Assembly (NCBI GenBank): GCA_021399445.1
Contig: JAJTUQ010000002.1
Coordinates: forward strand, 3,100,001 to 3,164,000
From: Xylogone sp. PMI_703
Taxonomy: Eukaryota; Ascomycota; Leotiomycetes
Reading direction: 5' to 3'
DNA: 64,000 bases
The position numbers and the translations under genes are program-made. Below, one piece after another: positions 1 through 13,900 of the stretch (its first letter is position 1; every line of letters starts with the position of its first letter). A model generated the notes under the pieces. That model was not told the DNA's origin. It saw only the letters and a program-made list of their open reading frames with translations, and searched no databases.

Positions 1-281
1 AATATCGCGGGGAAGCCAGCTAGTAATTACGGTGCACCCTAGTTCCGATCTGCGAGGAAATTTCGATCGGAACTTTCACCACATTTTGCCGATACCTAGC
101 AGTGGTTGCTATGGTAACCTGTGGTCTGCCTGGACCGCGCTCAACGCTCTTAACTAGGCAATTCAGGATGAACGAGGGCATTGAACACTGATTTGACATC
201 ACTCTCTAAATTTTAAATGAGAAGCGATCGCATGTACACATTTACCGTTAGACTGCGTTGCTTTTTTCAGATTTTTATATA
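1..281. other. Upstream flank of the separase gene
   Basis: No coding exon was recognised here. The stretch just before the separase ATG is T-rich and contains an AT-rich string ending at the start codon, as expected of a short fungal 5' leader. The end of a neighbouring gene could lie off the left edge. Confidence 0.5.
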
Positions 282-3200
282 ATGGCTATCTCTCAGCTTA
301 CAACGGATGTGATCCGTATCGCAGTATCTTCGACTGCAACATGCACGCCAGAAACTGCGACATTACTCGCCGATTTTTTACTTCCAAAGCATAATAAAGG
401 CTCTGCGGAAATTATCTCTACTCAAAGAAATAGGTCGAAAAGCGTTTCAGCTCCGAAGACGAATGGTACAAAACGGCCTCCCTCCAGGCCCAGAAGCAGA
501 GCGGCAGAAAAGGATGGTCAGGAGCCTCACGGTGAATTGTCAGCCAGGGAAAGATCAATACTTGCGACGGAAGTCATTAACGCTACGCTAAAATCACTCA
601 GCGACGCCATCAAAACGCAGCCGGCTGTTCGAAACCAGACATCAACCAAAGATCCCAAAGAATCTGTTCGAAGTGACCTCAGACGGTCAAACTCAGAAGT
701 TCGATCTCCACTAAAACCACGATCTCTAAATCGGGTAGCTACGGCTCCAAACGTTTCGGACTGCTCGAATGGCCTCTCCTGTGGTACATCACCATCCTCC
801 GGGGAAAGAGCAACTGCGGAATGCGCCAGAGTCGCTTTTTCCTGCTTGCGGACATTACAGATGTCGAAGTCTTCAGGAGTCGACCTACCGCCTTTACAAA
901 TAGAGAATGGAATGTCAGTGTTGATTGGAAAGCTTATTACACTAGGATTAGATGACTTGGCCCTGAAGGAGCTGAGAATCTTGAAGCGGATAATTGACCC
1001 GCGATCTGAACCAGTTGCAATCAAAAAACCTGCGCAAGCACCAACGAAAGCTTACGAACTTGTGGAATTGCTGGATTTTTCAGGAGCCGAATTAACAGGT
1101 AGCAAGATTGGGCTAGCTATCACCACTCAGTTACAGTGTCTAAGGCTCATGACTTCTTGTCGCAAGAATGAAGCTATAGAAGCAGCTCTACCGCTTTTAC
1201 AATATTCTCATCCCTCCTCGCCGATAAATCTACTTCTATTTGTTGCAAAGGAGGCTAACCAAACTCAAATTCAGAAGATAGCTCGCCAGATTCAGAGTTT
1301 TTCTGAGCTGACATTATCTTTGAGCCCTAGCATTTCAACTACAGAGGATGCAATTGCCCTGGATCCAAAGCTGAATATTCGTCCGGATATTGCCTTCCAA
1401 TTTCAATGCATTGCTCTTAATGCCCGTCTGAATTGGTGGCTGCTGGTTGGTCATAAAGGAGACCCATCTAAGGACATTTTGGATCCATTTTCCCGGTGTC
1501 TTTCTGCGTTTGTACGCCGGAATAAAAGTACTTCGTTGAAAGCGTATAATATTGCATCATCTGGTTTTGCATCTCTGAAGATAGCTATATCCAAATACGA
1601 TGCAAGCTTCAGTCTTGGTCCAGAGACACTTTTGAGAGGTATATATCAGTTACTCTGCACTCTCTCGCAAGAGGCAGGTTGCACAGAGGAGACAAGAAAT
1701 TGGATAGAGAAAATCCAGCCATTACATCCACCGAATGATGATTCAACAGCTAAAAGCTACGCTATTACTGCGAGATTAGTTACACTCAGCCTTCGCAGTG
1801 TTCCGATAACTCCCAAGACGGATGAGCGATTGCTAAGCTTACTTGAAGGCTTGGAGCGTCCTTTCAAAGGGCAATTATCAGAGATTGATGACCTTCTCAC
1901 TGAGGTTTCTGCAGTAAGAAGAGCAGCGATTACTTTACTTGCCAAATCTCATTCTCCCACTGGAGATAATTCATTAGAAGGTTGGACAACCGAACTCCAG
2001 CAAATGTGCGAGTCTCTTGTTTTCATCTGTCCGCGGCTATCCTTAAGGTACCTTGGGAACGCCCCAGCTCCCAGCTCTCCAGCAAAAGAGATAGTTCGTT
2101 TTGAACAAAGACGCCAGTTTATCACAAAATTGGCTCTTCATGCGGTAGACTCAGCGCTTTTTTTAACCAAAGTTTTACTGGGAAAGGGGAGTTTGAAATG
2201 GGATCTCGCAGACTCTCTGTTACAGGATTGCCTCTCTTTACTTGACCGAAGTGGGCCAGCTGCTACCACCCCAAATGACGGAGAAACCTCTACATCGCCT
2301 TATGTGAAAATTTCCAACCTCTACTACGCTCAACATATTTCTGTGTTTAAAGAGAGTACCATGAAAGACTCCCAACATCTACGGATTCTAAAGAAATCTA
2401 TTGACTGTATTCTACCACGGCCGCGGCACGAGAGAAACTTGGCCCACCTCACTACTAAGCTGGAACGAATAGCTGGCATATATAAGAAAGCTAATCGATA
2501 TGACGAATCGCTAAAGGCTCTTGTCACGCTTCGAGATGAAATTATCGCTGGTGGCGCTTTGACTGTGGTTGCCAATACTGCTGCTTCTAGATCTCTCCAG
2601 TACGCTTGGGATCAGAGTGAAGATACAATGGCCTTGGCTCGGGTTGTAGAGTCTCTGCTGAAAGTTCTTTTGAGACAGATCGAGCTGGCATCACAGTTCG
2701 AAGGTGTTGATACGGCATGGACGAATGAGGAGAAAGGCGTCGTGCTAGAATATCAGCTAAAACTGCTTTCCTCATTCGATAGATCGAGTAATACTATGCT
2801 TCTGGAGCGGAATATTTTTAAGGCTCTGCTTGCCATATACGATGAGAATCAATTTCCCATTCGGAGGCTTCGAGCAATCACCACCTTTATGTCTGCACAG
2901 TCCCACTCAATTGATACTATTGAAGAGCTAAAGAACAGTATTAGCTCTACGGAAGGAGTCGCACAAGAATTTGATGACGCAAAGGATGTTGGGCTTCAAC
3001 AATATAAACCTCATTTTCAAGCTCTTTTAACAACGCTTAAAGAGCTGCGTCAGGATCAACCAAGCGTAGATGTCTTGAAAAAGAGTCTATCTCTATGGTA
3101 CTCGATATATATGAGGCATGAGGGCATTCAAGATACACAACTACACATTGAAGATGTTGTAGGCCTCGTGTTGCATTTGCATGGAATTGCCGAGTTTTTG

Positions 3201-6200
3201 CAAATGAAAGGGGTGGATACCATTGCTGTCGCGGTGCTACAACTTATTACAGGCTTGAATGAACTTAGGAATGATTCTGGAAGAGTAGATGATGAAGCTC
3301 TGAGTCTTATAAAACTAGGAATGCAGTGGCTACATCTAGGGTATTCAGAAAAGGCAGCTCAAGCATTGGATAAAGCGGAAGATATCTGCAGGGAAAGTGC
3401 AGTCAGTCTACAGACAAAGGTTCAGTTACAGTTATCCTATTCAGAATACCTCCTTACTGTAGGGGATATGAGAAAATGGTAAGTCCATCTGTCCATTAGA
3501 GTGACTGTACTAATACAGATTAGTGAGGAGCGTCTCCTAAGTGCTAAGGAGTTATTCATGGAAGGAGGTGGCTCGTTCCCATATTCCACTAGTGCGAAAA
3601 GATCACAAAAGAGAACCATTAAACACCAAGTCATTTCTAACGCATATCTCATTTACTCAATTCTGGCATTGCAACGAGGTCTCCCCGAAGATGCACTCAC
3701 TTATGCCAAACACTCTGTTCGACTATTACGTCGTGCATGGTCGATTATTGAAGAAGAGTCTCAGGATAGTGAGCATATAGCTAGTACTTCTCCGAGGACA
3801 GAACTGGACAAATTAACTGAAGAGGTATCCCAGTTAAATCTATCAACGTTGACTAGTCCTCGTTCCGCCCCAGCCCCAGCCCCAAGCTCCAAGGCCAGTG
3901 GATCTGAATTCTGGGCCCTGATTCGCCCTCTATTTAGAAGTCTTTCACACTTGTCTAATCTCTATGCTCACCATGGAATGTTTCAAGAGACGATATATTA
4001 TTCGGAACAAGCTCTCCGAGTTGTAAAGGGTCTTAGATCACAACTATACGCTGCCCTTGGCTGTGGATTGTTAGGGAATGCCTGGTTGAGAGCAGGCGAT
4101 CTGGAGAAAAGCGCCGAGTACTTAATGGAAGCGAAAGTCTTCTACTCAACTGAAGAAAAGAGCTATTTCACAGCCATGCTATCCTACTATACGGGGCGCC
4201 TTAATGGAAAGCAAGGAAATTACGATGCCGAACTGGCAGCTTACGAAGAAACTGAAAGTATACTGCTCAGCTTGAAGAGCATGGACTTCATTGATTCAGT
4301 TGATCGACTGCTGCTTCCTCAACGGCCGTCTATCGAAGTCATCCCAGCAACAAAACAACGGAAAGCCTCCACTAAACGTGCAATCGCGGCGGGAAGAAAA
4401 CCGGCAGTAAAGCGTGTGGTCTCAAAAATCAAACCAGTAATAGAACCAGCCGTGTCTGTCAATGTGGATTGTCCACAGATAACGTCTCTTTATTCCCTGA
4501 TACTTCGTAGGAAAGCAGAGGCCCTAGGGCTGTTGAAGCGTTGCGACGAGGCACTGGCAGTTTTACGCCAGGCCGAGGGTTGTTCGGAAAAACTAGGGGA
4601 TACCTTTGATCAAGGCATTGTGATGGCAAAACACTTGCTCCTCCACAGCATAGAGGAGCTTAGTGGTGATCCCGTGTATGGTTCTTTACAAGATTCGACA
4701 ATCTCATTTCCGTCGATCTCGGACTCCTCCCTAAGCCTAGAAGGAAGTTTAGTTGGACAGCAGCTGACCAAAATTTCTTCTATGAAAAAGAAGACCGCAT
4801 CAAAAAGAGGAACCGCTAAATCTGTGCCAGCAAGTTCTGTTCCTAATAGTTTCTTTGACAGACTACGACAAGCTCACGATGTTTTGACAACGGTCCATTC
4901 AAGGGCTCTGACCATTGCGCCCGTCTCTGTTGTGCATACTATATCATCATTGCTGAATAGTCTTGCCATTCTCCTCTCTGCTGCTTCGTACAAGGGGAAG
5001 CCACCTGCCAACCCTAGTTTGGCAAATTGCTTCTTAGGTAAGCTGCTTGACCTTTTTCCTCTTAAGCATAGGCTGATAAGGAATAGAAATCGCAAGAACT
5101 CTTGCCCTTCGAAGGGAGCGCAGCGCTATACTCATTGACCAGCACTCGAAACAAATCACGGACAGTTCTTCATGGCCGAGTTCGCTCCCATCATACCCCC
5201 CGTCCTCCCATCTTGAAGAGTATTACAACGTCTCTCAGTTTCAGCAAGACTACGTTGACATTATTCCCCGGTCTTGGTCTGTCATTTCGATGTCTCTAAG
5301 CGATAGCCTCCAGGAGCTCACAATAACAAAACTGCAATCCGGACACAGTCCTTTTGTCTTGCGACTACCTTTAACTAGACATAGTGCTCTGGATCCAGAC
5401 GAGGAGGTCTTTGATTTTGAGCAAGGCCGTTGCGAATTGCTGGAAATTATCGACCTTACCAATCAGAGTGCTCACGACGCACGAGACATGACTGCAAAAG
5501 GTGCTAAGGCTGCATGGTGGGAGGAACGTGAAGCTTTGGATGCCCGTCTTAGAGACCTCCTTGAGAATGTCGAAAGGGTCTGGCTGGGAGGGTTTCGAGG
5601 AGTCTTTTCGCAAGAAGAGCGACGTCCAGATCTGCTGGCAAGCTTTCAAGCAACATTCCAGAATACCTTGGACAAACATTTACCGTCAAGAAGACAGGCT
5701 GGTAAGAAGGGGACAGGTCATCGGGTTTCCCTAGATGCTAGGATTTTGGACCTGTTCATAGGCTTGGGAGATCCTTCAGATGATGAGGACTTCAGTGAGT
5801 CGCTTAATGACCTGCTTTATTTCATAGTAGATGTTCTCCAATTCAATGGAGAAGTGAACGCATATGATGAGATCGATGTTGATTCCATTCTCGTTGAGAC
5901 GCAAGAAGCCTTGCGTTGCTATCATGATGCGGCTCGAGATGATCCCAGTAGCGAGGAGCAACGACACACGATTTTGATCTTAGACAAAGCCCTCCATGCC
6001 TTCCCATGGGAGTCGCTTCCTTGCATGAATGGCCACGCGGTTTCGCGACTACCGTCACTCGGATGTCTAAGAGATCGTATTCTGGAACAACAAAAGCATC
6101 GAGCGGACAATACAGAGAGATACTACGTCAGTGGAAGCAGCGGGTCATACATTCTCAATCCGGGAGGAGACCTCAAGTCAACGCAAGCCACATTTGAAAA

Positions 6201-6741
6201 GACACTTCGGGAACTGGATGAATGGGATGGGATCATCAAACGTGAACCATCTGAGAATGAAATCAAAGAAAGCCTGGAATCAAAAGATATCTTCCTATAT
6301 TTTGGCCATGGAAGTGGTGCGCAGTACATCCGCGCGAGAGAGATCCGAAAGCTAGAGAAGTGTGCAGTCACTATGCTTATGGGCTGTAGCAGTGGAGCTC
6401 TCACGGATGCGGGTGAGTTTGAGCCGTACGGACCAGCCATCAACTACATGCACGCTGGCTGTCCGGCTCTCGTTGCTACGTTGTGGGATGTCACGGACAA
6501 AGATGTTGACCGGTTTGCGAAGAGCACTCTTCAACATTGGGGTTTGTTTCAAGGGAGCAGTGACAAGACCGGAAGTGTCCGGGGGGGGAAGTCAGGCAAG
6601 AAGAAGGCAGGAGCAGCACAGCCCATGTGTGCGAATATGTCACTTGTTGAAGCCGTTGCTAGGGGAAGGGAAGCATGTAATCTTCGGTATCTGAACGGGG
6701 CAGCATTGTGCGTTTACGGAGTTCCGGTGTTCTTGGGATAA
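282..6741 (+). CDS. ESP1: Separase (peptidase family C50)
   Basis: Cysteine protease that cleaves the cohesin kleisin Scc1/Rad21 at anaphase onset; homologues are Esp1, BimB and Cut1. Model: exons 282-3478, 3524-5037 and 5087-6741; 2121 aa, the usual size for fungal separases. Introns are 45 nt (GTAAGT, branch TACTAAT, TTAG) and 49 nt. The 3' end of intron 2 could be 5080 instead of 5086, adding two residues. The long N-terminal part is helical-repeat-like. It is followed by two basic linkers and the C-terminal protease domain. The catalytic dyad is visible: His1978 in FGHGSGAQ (codon at 6307) and Cys2004 in LMGCSSGAL (codon at 6385), followed by the conserved HAGCPALVATLWDVTDKD segment. The open frame extends 24 nt upstream of the first ATG. 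I chose the ATG because the N-terminus MAISQLTTDVIRIAVSS resembles fungal homologues as I recall them. Identity is certain; exact splice sites are inferred. Confidence 0.95.
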
Positions 6742-7745
6742 TAAATGATTGATTACTATGGATATGATTCATGATATGAGCCAGGCATTCAATTAATAGA
6801 CGGGATGGTTGGGTTGAGTTGATTTGAAGCGGGTTTGTGCATAGAAAGGCGTTCTCGTGACAAAGTTCAGCGGGTAGCTCTGTAGCGACTAATCCTCACG
6901 AGCAAGGCGAGCAAGGCTACAATTATGATAGGGTTGTTGGACAATACTACGGTACAATTAAGTTAGTTAATTTCCCATCAACTTAGATAATTTCGCGAGG
7001 CTGAAGCTCTCGGCGGGAAGCATCGCGAGCGCCATTGCATCGCACGGTCATCACGGCACGAAGGGACTTTTTGGCAGCGATCACTTGATAAGACGTGCCC
7101 TTGGTGCAGAAGATGCCGGCTGGGATTTGGGAATTGTCAGTGCATTGCAGACGCAATACAATACAGTGTACATTGTACATCATACATCATCACCACTGTC
7201 CTCTCCGTGGGGTGTTGCATGAGTCCCCTACTTGTATATGACGATTACCATGTGCTGGTATGTGATGACATTGAATGAATAACTTGTATTATGGAAGGAG
7301 GTTGATGAGCGCGAGGCTGCGCGGGCCTCGAGAGACGACGCTGGAAGCTTCCAGAAGAGCGACCAAAATTTTGCGGCCACAGGCTCCTTTCCTAGGGGGC
7401 TCAGGGATCCATCCCCAGCCTGCCAATTGATCATTTGTGCGCGCCAGCACCAATGGAGGAGCCCATAAGCACGTCCTCCGGCTTCCCAACTGAAGAAGCG
7501 CTTCGGCCACCTTTTGTTTTCAATCCTCTTCTTGTCTCTATTTCTTGTGTCATATCCCTTTGGCCCTTTGCCTCCTGTCTTAGTCGTCCCTTTTAGCGCT
7601 CCACTCTCCATTGCCAGGCCGCCCGACCCAGCCCAGGAAGACCAATTGCATGGATTTGACGGCGAACCATTGTTGAAGCCATCCGACAAGAACCGCGACC
7701 GGCACCTAACTTTTAGCTACCTTTGCCGACGGGAACTATCTCTCA
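6742..7745. other. Intergenic: separase 3' end and promoter of the J-domain gene
   Basis: No coding exon recognised. AT-rich just after the separase stop, with an AATAAA-like string. The last 250 nt before 7746 are pyrimidine-rich on the plus strand, as is common in fungal promoters and 5' leaders. Around 7150 there is a short GTACATTGTACATCAT palindromic patch. Confidence 0.5.
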
Positions 7746-9798
7746 ATGAACTTCTTCTCCAAGTCACCTACTAAAAAGTCCAGAGAAACTCCTGCAAGTG
7801 ATCCCCCAACGCCAGACTCCCCCCGATCCAAATCCCCCATCAAGAAATCTGCCTCTCGGAAGGCCAAGGACGAAAATCCCAAAGGCGGCGAGTCAGCATC
7901 ATCTCCACGGAGCAGCCGAATATTTGGGAAGAAAGGCTCGAATTCTTTCGACCCGGACACCCACCCACTCAACCTCCCCCCCGAGGAGCTGAAGAGGCTG
8001 TCAGCCCTCTCAAACATGTCCGACAAGATGGAGATCGATTCAGAGGCCCCGAAGGCGCCGACCCCGCCACCTGCAAACCGACGAAGTTCCTCTGATCAAC
8101 AAAAGACGAACGGTGTCAACGGTACGGCAGGTGCAAATGACGCTCCCGTCCCACCTCCACACAAATCCAACCCGACGAGTCCTACACCGGCTGCTCCACC
8201 GACCGCAGAGGAGGCTGAGGCCTTTAAAAACGCGGGAAATAAACATTACAAAGCAAAGGAATACTGGAAGGCCATCGAGGAATATACCAAAGGTAGGATC
8301 CAAGATATCCATCCCGCCCCATAAAACTCGCGGCTGATCCTTTATTTTCTTTCTTACACAGCCGTGGAAGCCCAGCCTACATCTGCAACATATTTGAACA
8401 ATCGTGCCGCAGCTTATATCTCTGCTGGACAATATGGTTACGCCCTGGATGACTGCGTACGTGCTGATGAGCTCGAACCGAATAATCCCAAAATCTTGTT
8501 GCGGCTGGCCCGCGTATATACTATGTTAGGACGCCCGCAAGAAGCTGTTGATACCTATGCTCGAATCGAACCTCCGCCATCTGCTAAGGATATTGCTCCT
8601 GCCAAAACCATGCTGCAGCAGATTGTGCTTGCAGAAAAGTCTTTAAGAGAGAGTGCCAATGGCTCCACGGCCATCAATGCCTTAGACCAGGCAGAGAAAT
8701 ACCTTGGAATTGGCGTTGCAAAACCCCGGAAATGGCAGCTGATGCGAGGAGAGGCACACCTGAAAATGGGTGATATCAATGCTCTAGGAGAAGCACAGAA
8801 CATTGCCATCTCCTTGCTACGACACAATAGCCAAGACCCTGAGGCATTGGTTCTACGAGGCAGAGCTCTCTATGCTCAAGGTGAAAATGAGAAGGCTATA
8901 CAACATTTCCGGCAGGCGTTGAACTGTGATCCCGACTATCGTGACGCCGCTAAATATCTTAAAATGGTTACTAAACTGGATCGAATGAAGACCGAGGGCA
9001 ACGATCTGTTTAAAGCTAAGAACTGGCAAGCTGCCGTCGATAAGTATACGGAAGCCTTAGAGGTGGACCCGCTTAACCGAAGCATGAATGCAAAGCTGCT
9101 TCAAAACCGAGCCATGACCTTTATCAAGCTCAAGAATTATAAGGACGCTATTAAAGACTGCGAGCGCGCTGTCGAGTTGGATCCAACATACACTAAAGCT
9201 AAAAAGACAAAGGCTAATGCTCTAGGACAAGCGGGCAACTGGGAGGAGGCTGTCCGTGAACTCAAGACGCTACAGGAGCAGGACCCGAATGATGCAAGTA
9301 TTGCAAAGGAGATTAGGAAGGCTGAGCTCGAGCTGAAGAAGAGTAAGAGAAAGGATTACTACAAGATCCTTGGAGTAGAAAAGGATGCAGATGAGAGTGC
9401 CATTAAGAAGGCATACAGAAAAGCTGCCATTATCCATCACCCCGACAAGAACCCAGACGATCCAAATGCCGAAGAAAGATTCAAGGACATCGGAGAGGCT
9501 TACGAGACGCTGAGCGATCCACAGTGAGTCACTTCACAATCCATAGGTACATTCAAAGCACTAACTCGTCTCTAGGAAGCGAGCACGCTACGACAGTGGT
9601 GAGGATCTGGTCGATCCAATGGAAGGTTTCGGAGGGGGTGGAATGGGTGGAATGAATATCGACCCAGAAATCATTATGCAAATGTTCGGAGCCCAGATGG
9701 GTGGTGGTGGTGGTGGCTTCCACAGCTTTGGCGGTATGCCCGGCCAGGGACGTTCGCGAGGTCCGCAAGGATTCCCTGGTGGGTTTTCTTTCCAATGA
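7746..9798 (+). CDS. TPR and J-domain co-chaperone, DNAJC7-like
   Basis: Hsp70 co-chaperone whose TPR repeats can bind Hsp70/Hsp90 and whose J domain stimulates Hsp70 ATPase. Exons 7746-8292, 8362-9523 and 9576-9798 give 643 aa; introns are 69 and 52 nt. Residues 1-155 are Ser/Pro/Lys-rich and probably disordered. TPR units follow at about 160-280 and 290-505, typified by [15 protein letters not shown] and [13 protein letters not shown]. The J domain starts near DYYKILG (Asp514), with the diagnostic HPD triad at 542-544 and the segment [14 protein letters not shown]. The tail (about 585-643) is Gly/Phe/Met-rich and ends in GGFSFQ. The TPR-then-J order is that of animal DNAJC7 (TPR2). The long N-terminal extension is the main difference. 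Cytosolic or nuclear location is inferred from the lack of a signal peptide. Confidence 0.92.
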
Positions 9799-10904
9799 GA
9801 CGCGGGAAGTGAGGAAGATGGCTGTTCTCAGTCTGAGGATAGCAAGTCCTCAGAGTCACGAAGGGCAAACAGGACCTGGAAGGGGCAGAAGGAAGAAACA
9901 GATCGAAGGTCAAGAGGAAATCAAATATCAGACGACGAACTTCAGTGGCTACGCAAACTCGGCATGTTGGTGCTGCTCGCGGCCGTCTTCGTTCCTCTTG
10001 ATCTCCTAGTAATTGCAGCAGTCCTTTGCGTGGGAATGTATGTACTCATCAGAGCTATTTCAGGTTTGTATACACGCCAGAACATGGCGTCTGATAGACG
10101 GGATGGATAGAATCTCATTGCAGGCGTTAATTTTCATCAGTTACTTTTTACGTCGTATATGGTGGATGAATTGGAATGCAGGGAATCTCACGAGTCATCA
10201 ATATTTATAAAGTATAATCAGAGCAAATATTCTAGGGGCTATTAGAGCTACATTCATTCTTCTTCGTGCCAAAGTATAATCTGTTTGATAATGTGAAAGA
10301 GCATAGGTAGTTGGTGCGTACTGTGCCATATCTGATTTGTATATTCCCCTTCCTTTCTATCTCGGCATATTTTCTAGCTGCTGTTCAAGCTAGGCACGCG
10401 ACATAGAGGTGACAGAAGTAGCTAGACTCCACTATCCTGACTCTAATGCGGCTGAAATCTCATAACTTTTCCCAGCCGAGGGGGCGAGGCACGTGCAGAT
10501 TCAGTGAACACGGTTGAGGTCACCGATAGAAGGCTGAACTTTACCCTTGGCGAAACAGACCGCACATTTTAGATGGTGGGGTTTCCCACAGTGCAACAGC
10601 TCATCAACAACAACCCTAGACAACCACGCGTCACTTCTTGCATATGTTGTAGAGAAGGTGCTGTTAAGCTAAAACTAACACTCGATAAGGAATTACATAA
10701 TTTCCCCTTGACACCAGACTCCACACCCCTTCAGCCTATTTTTTTCGTCTTGGCAATAATGATCCGGTAGCCTGAGGGGGAAGCTATGCCCGGTGCAACA
10801 TCTCTACTGCCGCGAGACAAATAGCAGCGGAACTTGCATATCACACAGAGATCTCCCGAATTTTTTGATTTTGATTCTGGGCCTCTGTGCTCAGAATAGG
10901 AATC
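9799..10904. other. Intergenic between the J-domain gene and LOS1
   Basis: About 1.1 kb. Reading frames here are short and lack recognisable domains; one plus-strand frame (to 10009) is an out-of-frame continuation of the J-protein exon. No tRNA or repeat recognised. The last 300 nt are the likely LOS1 promoter and leader. Confidence 0.5.
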
Positions 10905-13900
10905 ATGGATACCCAGGTACGTTTGGATATATGGCGTCATTGCCAAATCAAAGCTGTTCCGCACATTTGGGGCCCTATCGGATATAAAAGAGAAAATGAT
11001 TCTCTGAGCTTAAATCTTATTCGAGCATATATTAACTAGATATTCCCATAGGTCGAAAATGCTATCGAGATAGCCTGGAGCCGGGATTCGGACCAGAACC
11101 TGAAAGCCCAAGCATTTGACTTCCTCAATCAACTTCGCTCCGACCCCTCGGGTAGAGAGGCTTGCCTTACTCTCTTTACCAGGTCACCGAAGGCTTCTGA
11201 AATTATTCGTATGGTGTCTCTAGATGTGATCAGCAACGCCATCCAGACGCAACAGCTAGATGCCCAAAACATTGGCTTTCTGAAGGAGAATTTGTGGGAT
11301 TATGTCAAACGGACATATGGTGTGGGAGCCCAGAACGAGGTTGATCCACCAAGTCTTCAGAACAAGCTCACTCAGACCTTGACCTTTCTCTTTGTTATAT
11401 TGTACAAGCAGGGATGGGAATCATTCTTTCAGGATATCTTGGGGCTAGCCAGCAGCCAAAACGACGGCTCTATGGACAACCCTGCTGGTATTATGCTTTA
11501 TCTTCGAATCCTCAGCTCCGTCCACGATGAGATCGCCGATGTGCTTGTCCCACGCTCAAATGAGGAGACAAAACGCAATACTGAGCTCAAAGATCTCTTA
11601 CGAGCGCGAGACGTCCAGAGCGTTGCGGCTTCGTGGCAGCAGACTCTCGCTCGATATGGGCAAGAAAGGGGAGATCCAATTGTGGAGCTTTGTCTTAAAG
11701 TTATTGGGAAGTGGGTTAGCTGGATCGATATTTCATTGGTTGTTAATCAAGATACCCTGAGTCTCCTGTTTCAGTTGATGGGCCGTCCAAATCTAGACGG
11801 GTCAGAGGATCGCGGCCGAGATGCTGCTATTGACGCATTTACTGAGATTGTAGCGAAGAAGATGAAGCCTGCCGACAAGCTGAGCATGATGGAGTTTTTA
11901 AATCTGAAGGATTTTGTAGCTCAAATTATTGAGAGTCCTCCATTGAAGGAGTTTCGATGGGCTTCTACCTATGATACCGACTTAGCGGAGGCGATTGGAA
12001 AGCTCGTTAACAACGTTATGTTTGATCTTGTCAAGATTCTCGAGGACCCTCAAGTAGATACCGAAATTCGAGCCCGCGCTGAACCACTGCTCCACGCATT
12101 CCTTCCATTTGTATTACGATTCTTCTCTGATGAGTACGATGAAATATGTTCTACAGTCATCCCATCTCTCACCGATCTTCTTACCTTCCTTCGAAAAGCT
12201 CAACAGCTCCCACCAGCATACCATGCTATGTTACAACCAATCCTCAATGCTATAATTTTGAAGATGAAATATGACTCAACTATGCGGTGGGGGCACGAAG
12301 ATGAACAAACCGACGAAGCGGAGTTCCAGGAACTTCGAAAAAGGCTGCAAGTACTTCAAAAGAGCGTGGCAGCAGTTGACCAAGGGCTATACGTTGAAGT
12401 TCTTAGCGATGTTGTTAGAACCACGTTTCAACAGCTTGAGGATAGCAATGGTCAGATGGATTGGCGTGATCTTGATCTTGCATTGCACGAGATGTACCTT
12501 TTTGGAGAACTCACTCTTCCCAATAGCGGACTGTACGCTAAAAGTCAACCTTCCAGCGTAGCAGCTGAGCGATTGATCGAAATGATGTCGAAGATGGTTC
12601 AGTCTGGTAATTTCTTAGCTATCTCACTAAACAATGACTCCGCTAACAGCAAAAGGTATCGCCTCATTTTCTCATCCTGCAGTTCAACTACAATACATGG
12701 AGATCTGCGTCCGTTATTGCTCCTTTTTCGAGAATCATGCAGAGTTCATACCACCAGTTTTGGAACATTTTGTCCACTTGGTCCACCACGATCATATTAG
12801 GGTCCGCACACGCTCATGGTATCTGTTCCACCGCTTCGTAAAGCACCTCAGGGCTCATGTTGGTAATGTTGCCGAGACTGTGATTCAATCTATTAGCGAC
12901 TTGCTTCCAATTAAAGCCGAACTTCCTAAAGATGAATCAGCAGATGACGATATGTCATCAGATGAGAGTGATCATTCTGCAGATGCTACGTTCAATGGCC
13001 AGCTTTTCCTCTTCGAAGCTATTGGCTGCATTTCCTCTACTACAACCACACCCGTTGAGAAACAAGTTCTATTTGCAAGATCAATCATGGAGCCCCTATT
13101 TTCTGACATCGAAAGAAGTCTACCAGCCGCAAAATCCGGAGATACTCAAGCAGTGCTACAGATCCATCATGTTATAATGGCTCTTGGCACACTTGCTCAT
13201 GGTTTCTCTGACTGGACGCCTGGTAATGCAGCATCGCTGAACAATGCACCGAAAAGGGAGATCTCCGAAGAATTTTCTAGAGCTGCTGAGGCTATATTGA
13301 TTGCTCTTGAGTCTTTGAATTCGTCGTTCGATGTTCGCACAGCAGCAAGAGCTTCTTTTTCCAGACTCATGGGTGTCTTGGGAATCGGTATGCTCCCGCT
13401 ACTTCCTCGCTGGATTGATGGACTTCTGTCACAGAGCTCATCCAAAGATGAGATGGCTATGTTCCTTCGCTTACTAGACCAAGTCGTATTCGGTTTTAAA
13501 GGAGAGATATCTAGTGTCCTTGATTCGATTCTCACGCCACTGCTACAAAGAGTTTTCAATGGTTTAGCGGAACCGATCACTGGAACAGATGACGAAATAC
13601 AACTCGCAGAGCTCAGACGAGAATACCTAACGTTTATTCAGATTATCCTAAATAATGAATTAGGCGATGTTCTTGTCAGTGATGCAAACCAGAACTTTTT
13701 TGATCCTCTCGTGGTCTCTGTTGCTACCCTTGCGAAGACGGTCACTCATGGTACAGGCAATCTTGCAGCCAGCCGTCTCGCATTTTCTGTTCTTTCCAAG
13801 ATGGCAGACCTTTGGGGCGGTCCCAATATCGCTAACCTAGGAGCTCAACACGCTCCCTCAGCTGTTCCTCCTTCTCCTAAGTTCTCAGGATTTGACCACT

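Noticed and set aside
527..1024. 165-aa minus-strand frame inside separase exon 1
   Set aside because: Antisense to a secure coding exon, with no recognisable domain; its composition follows from the sense codons.
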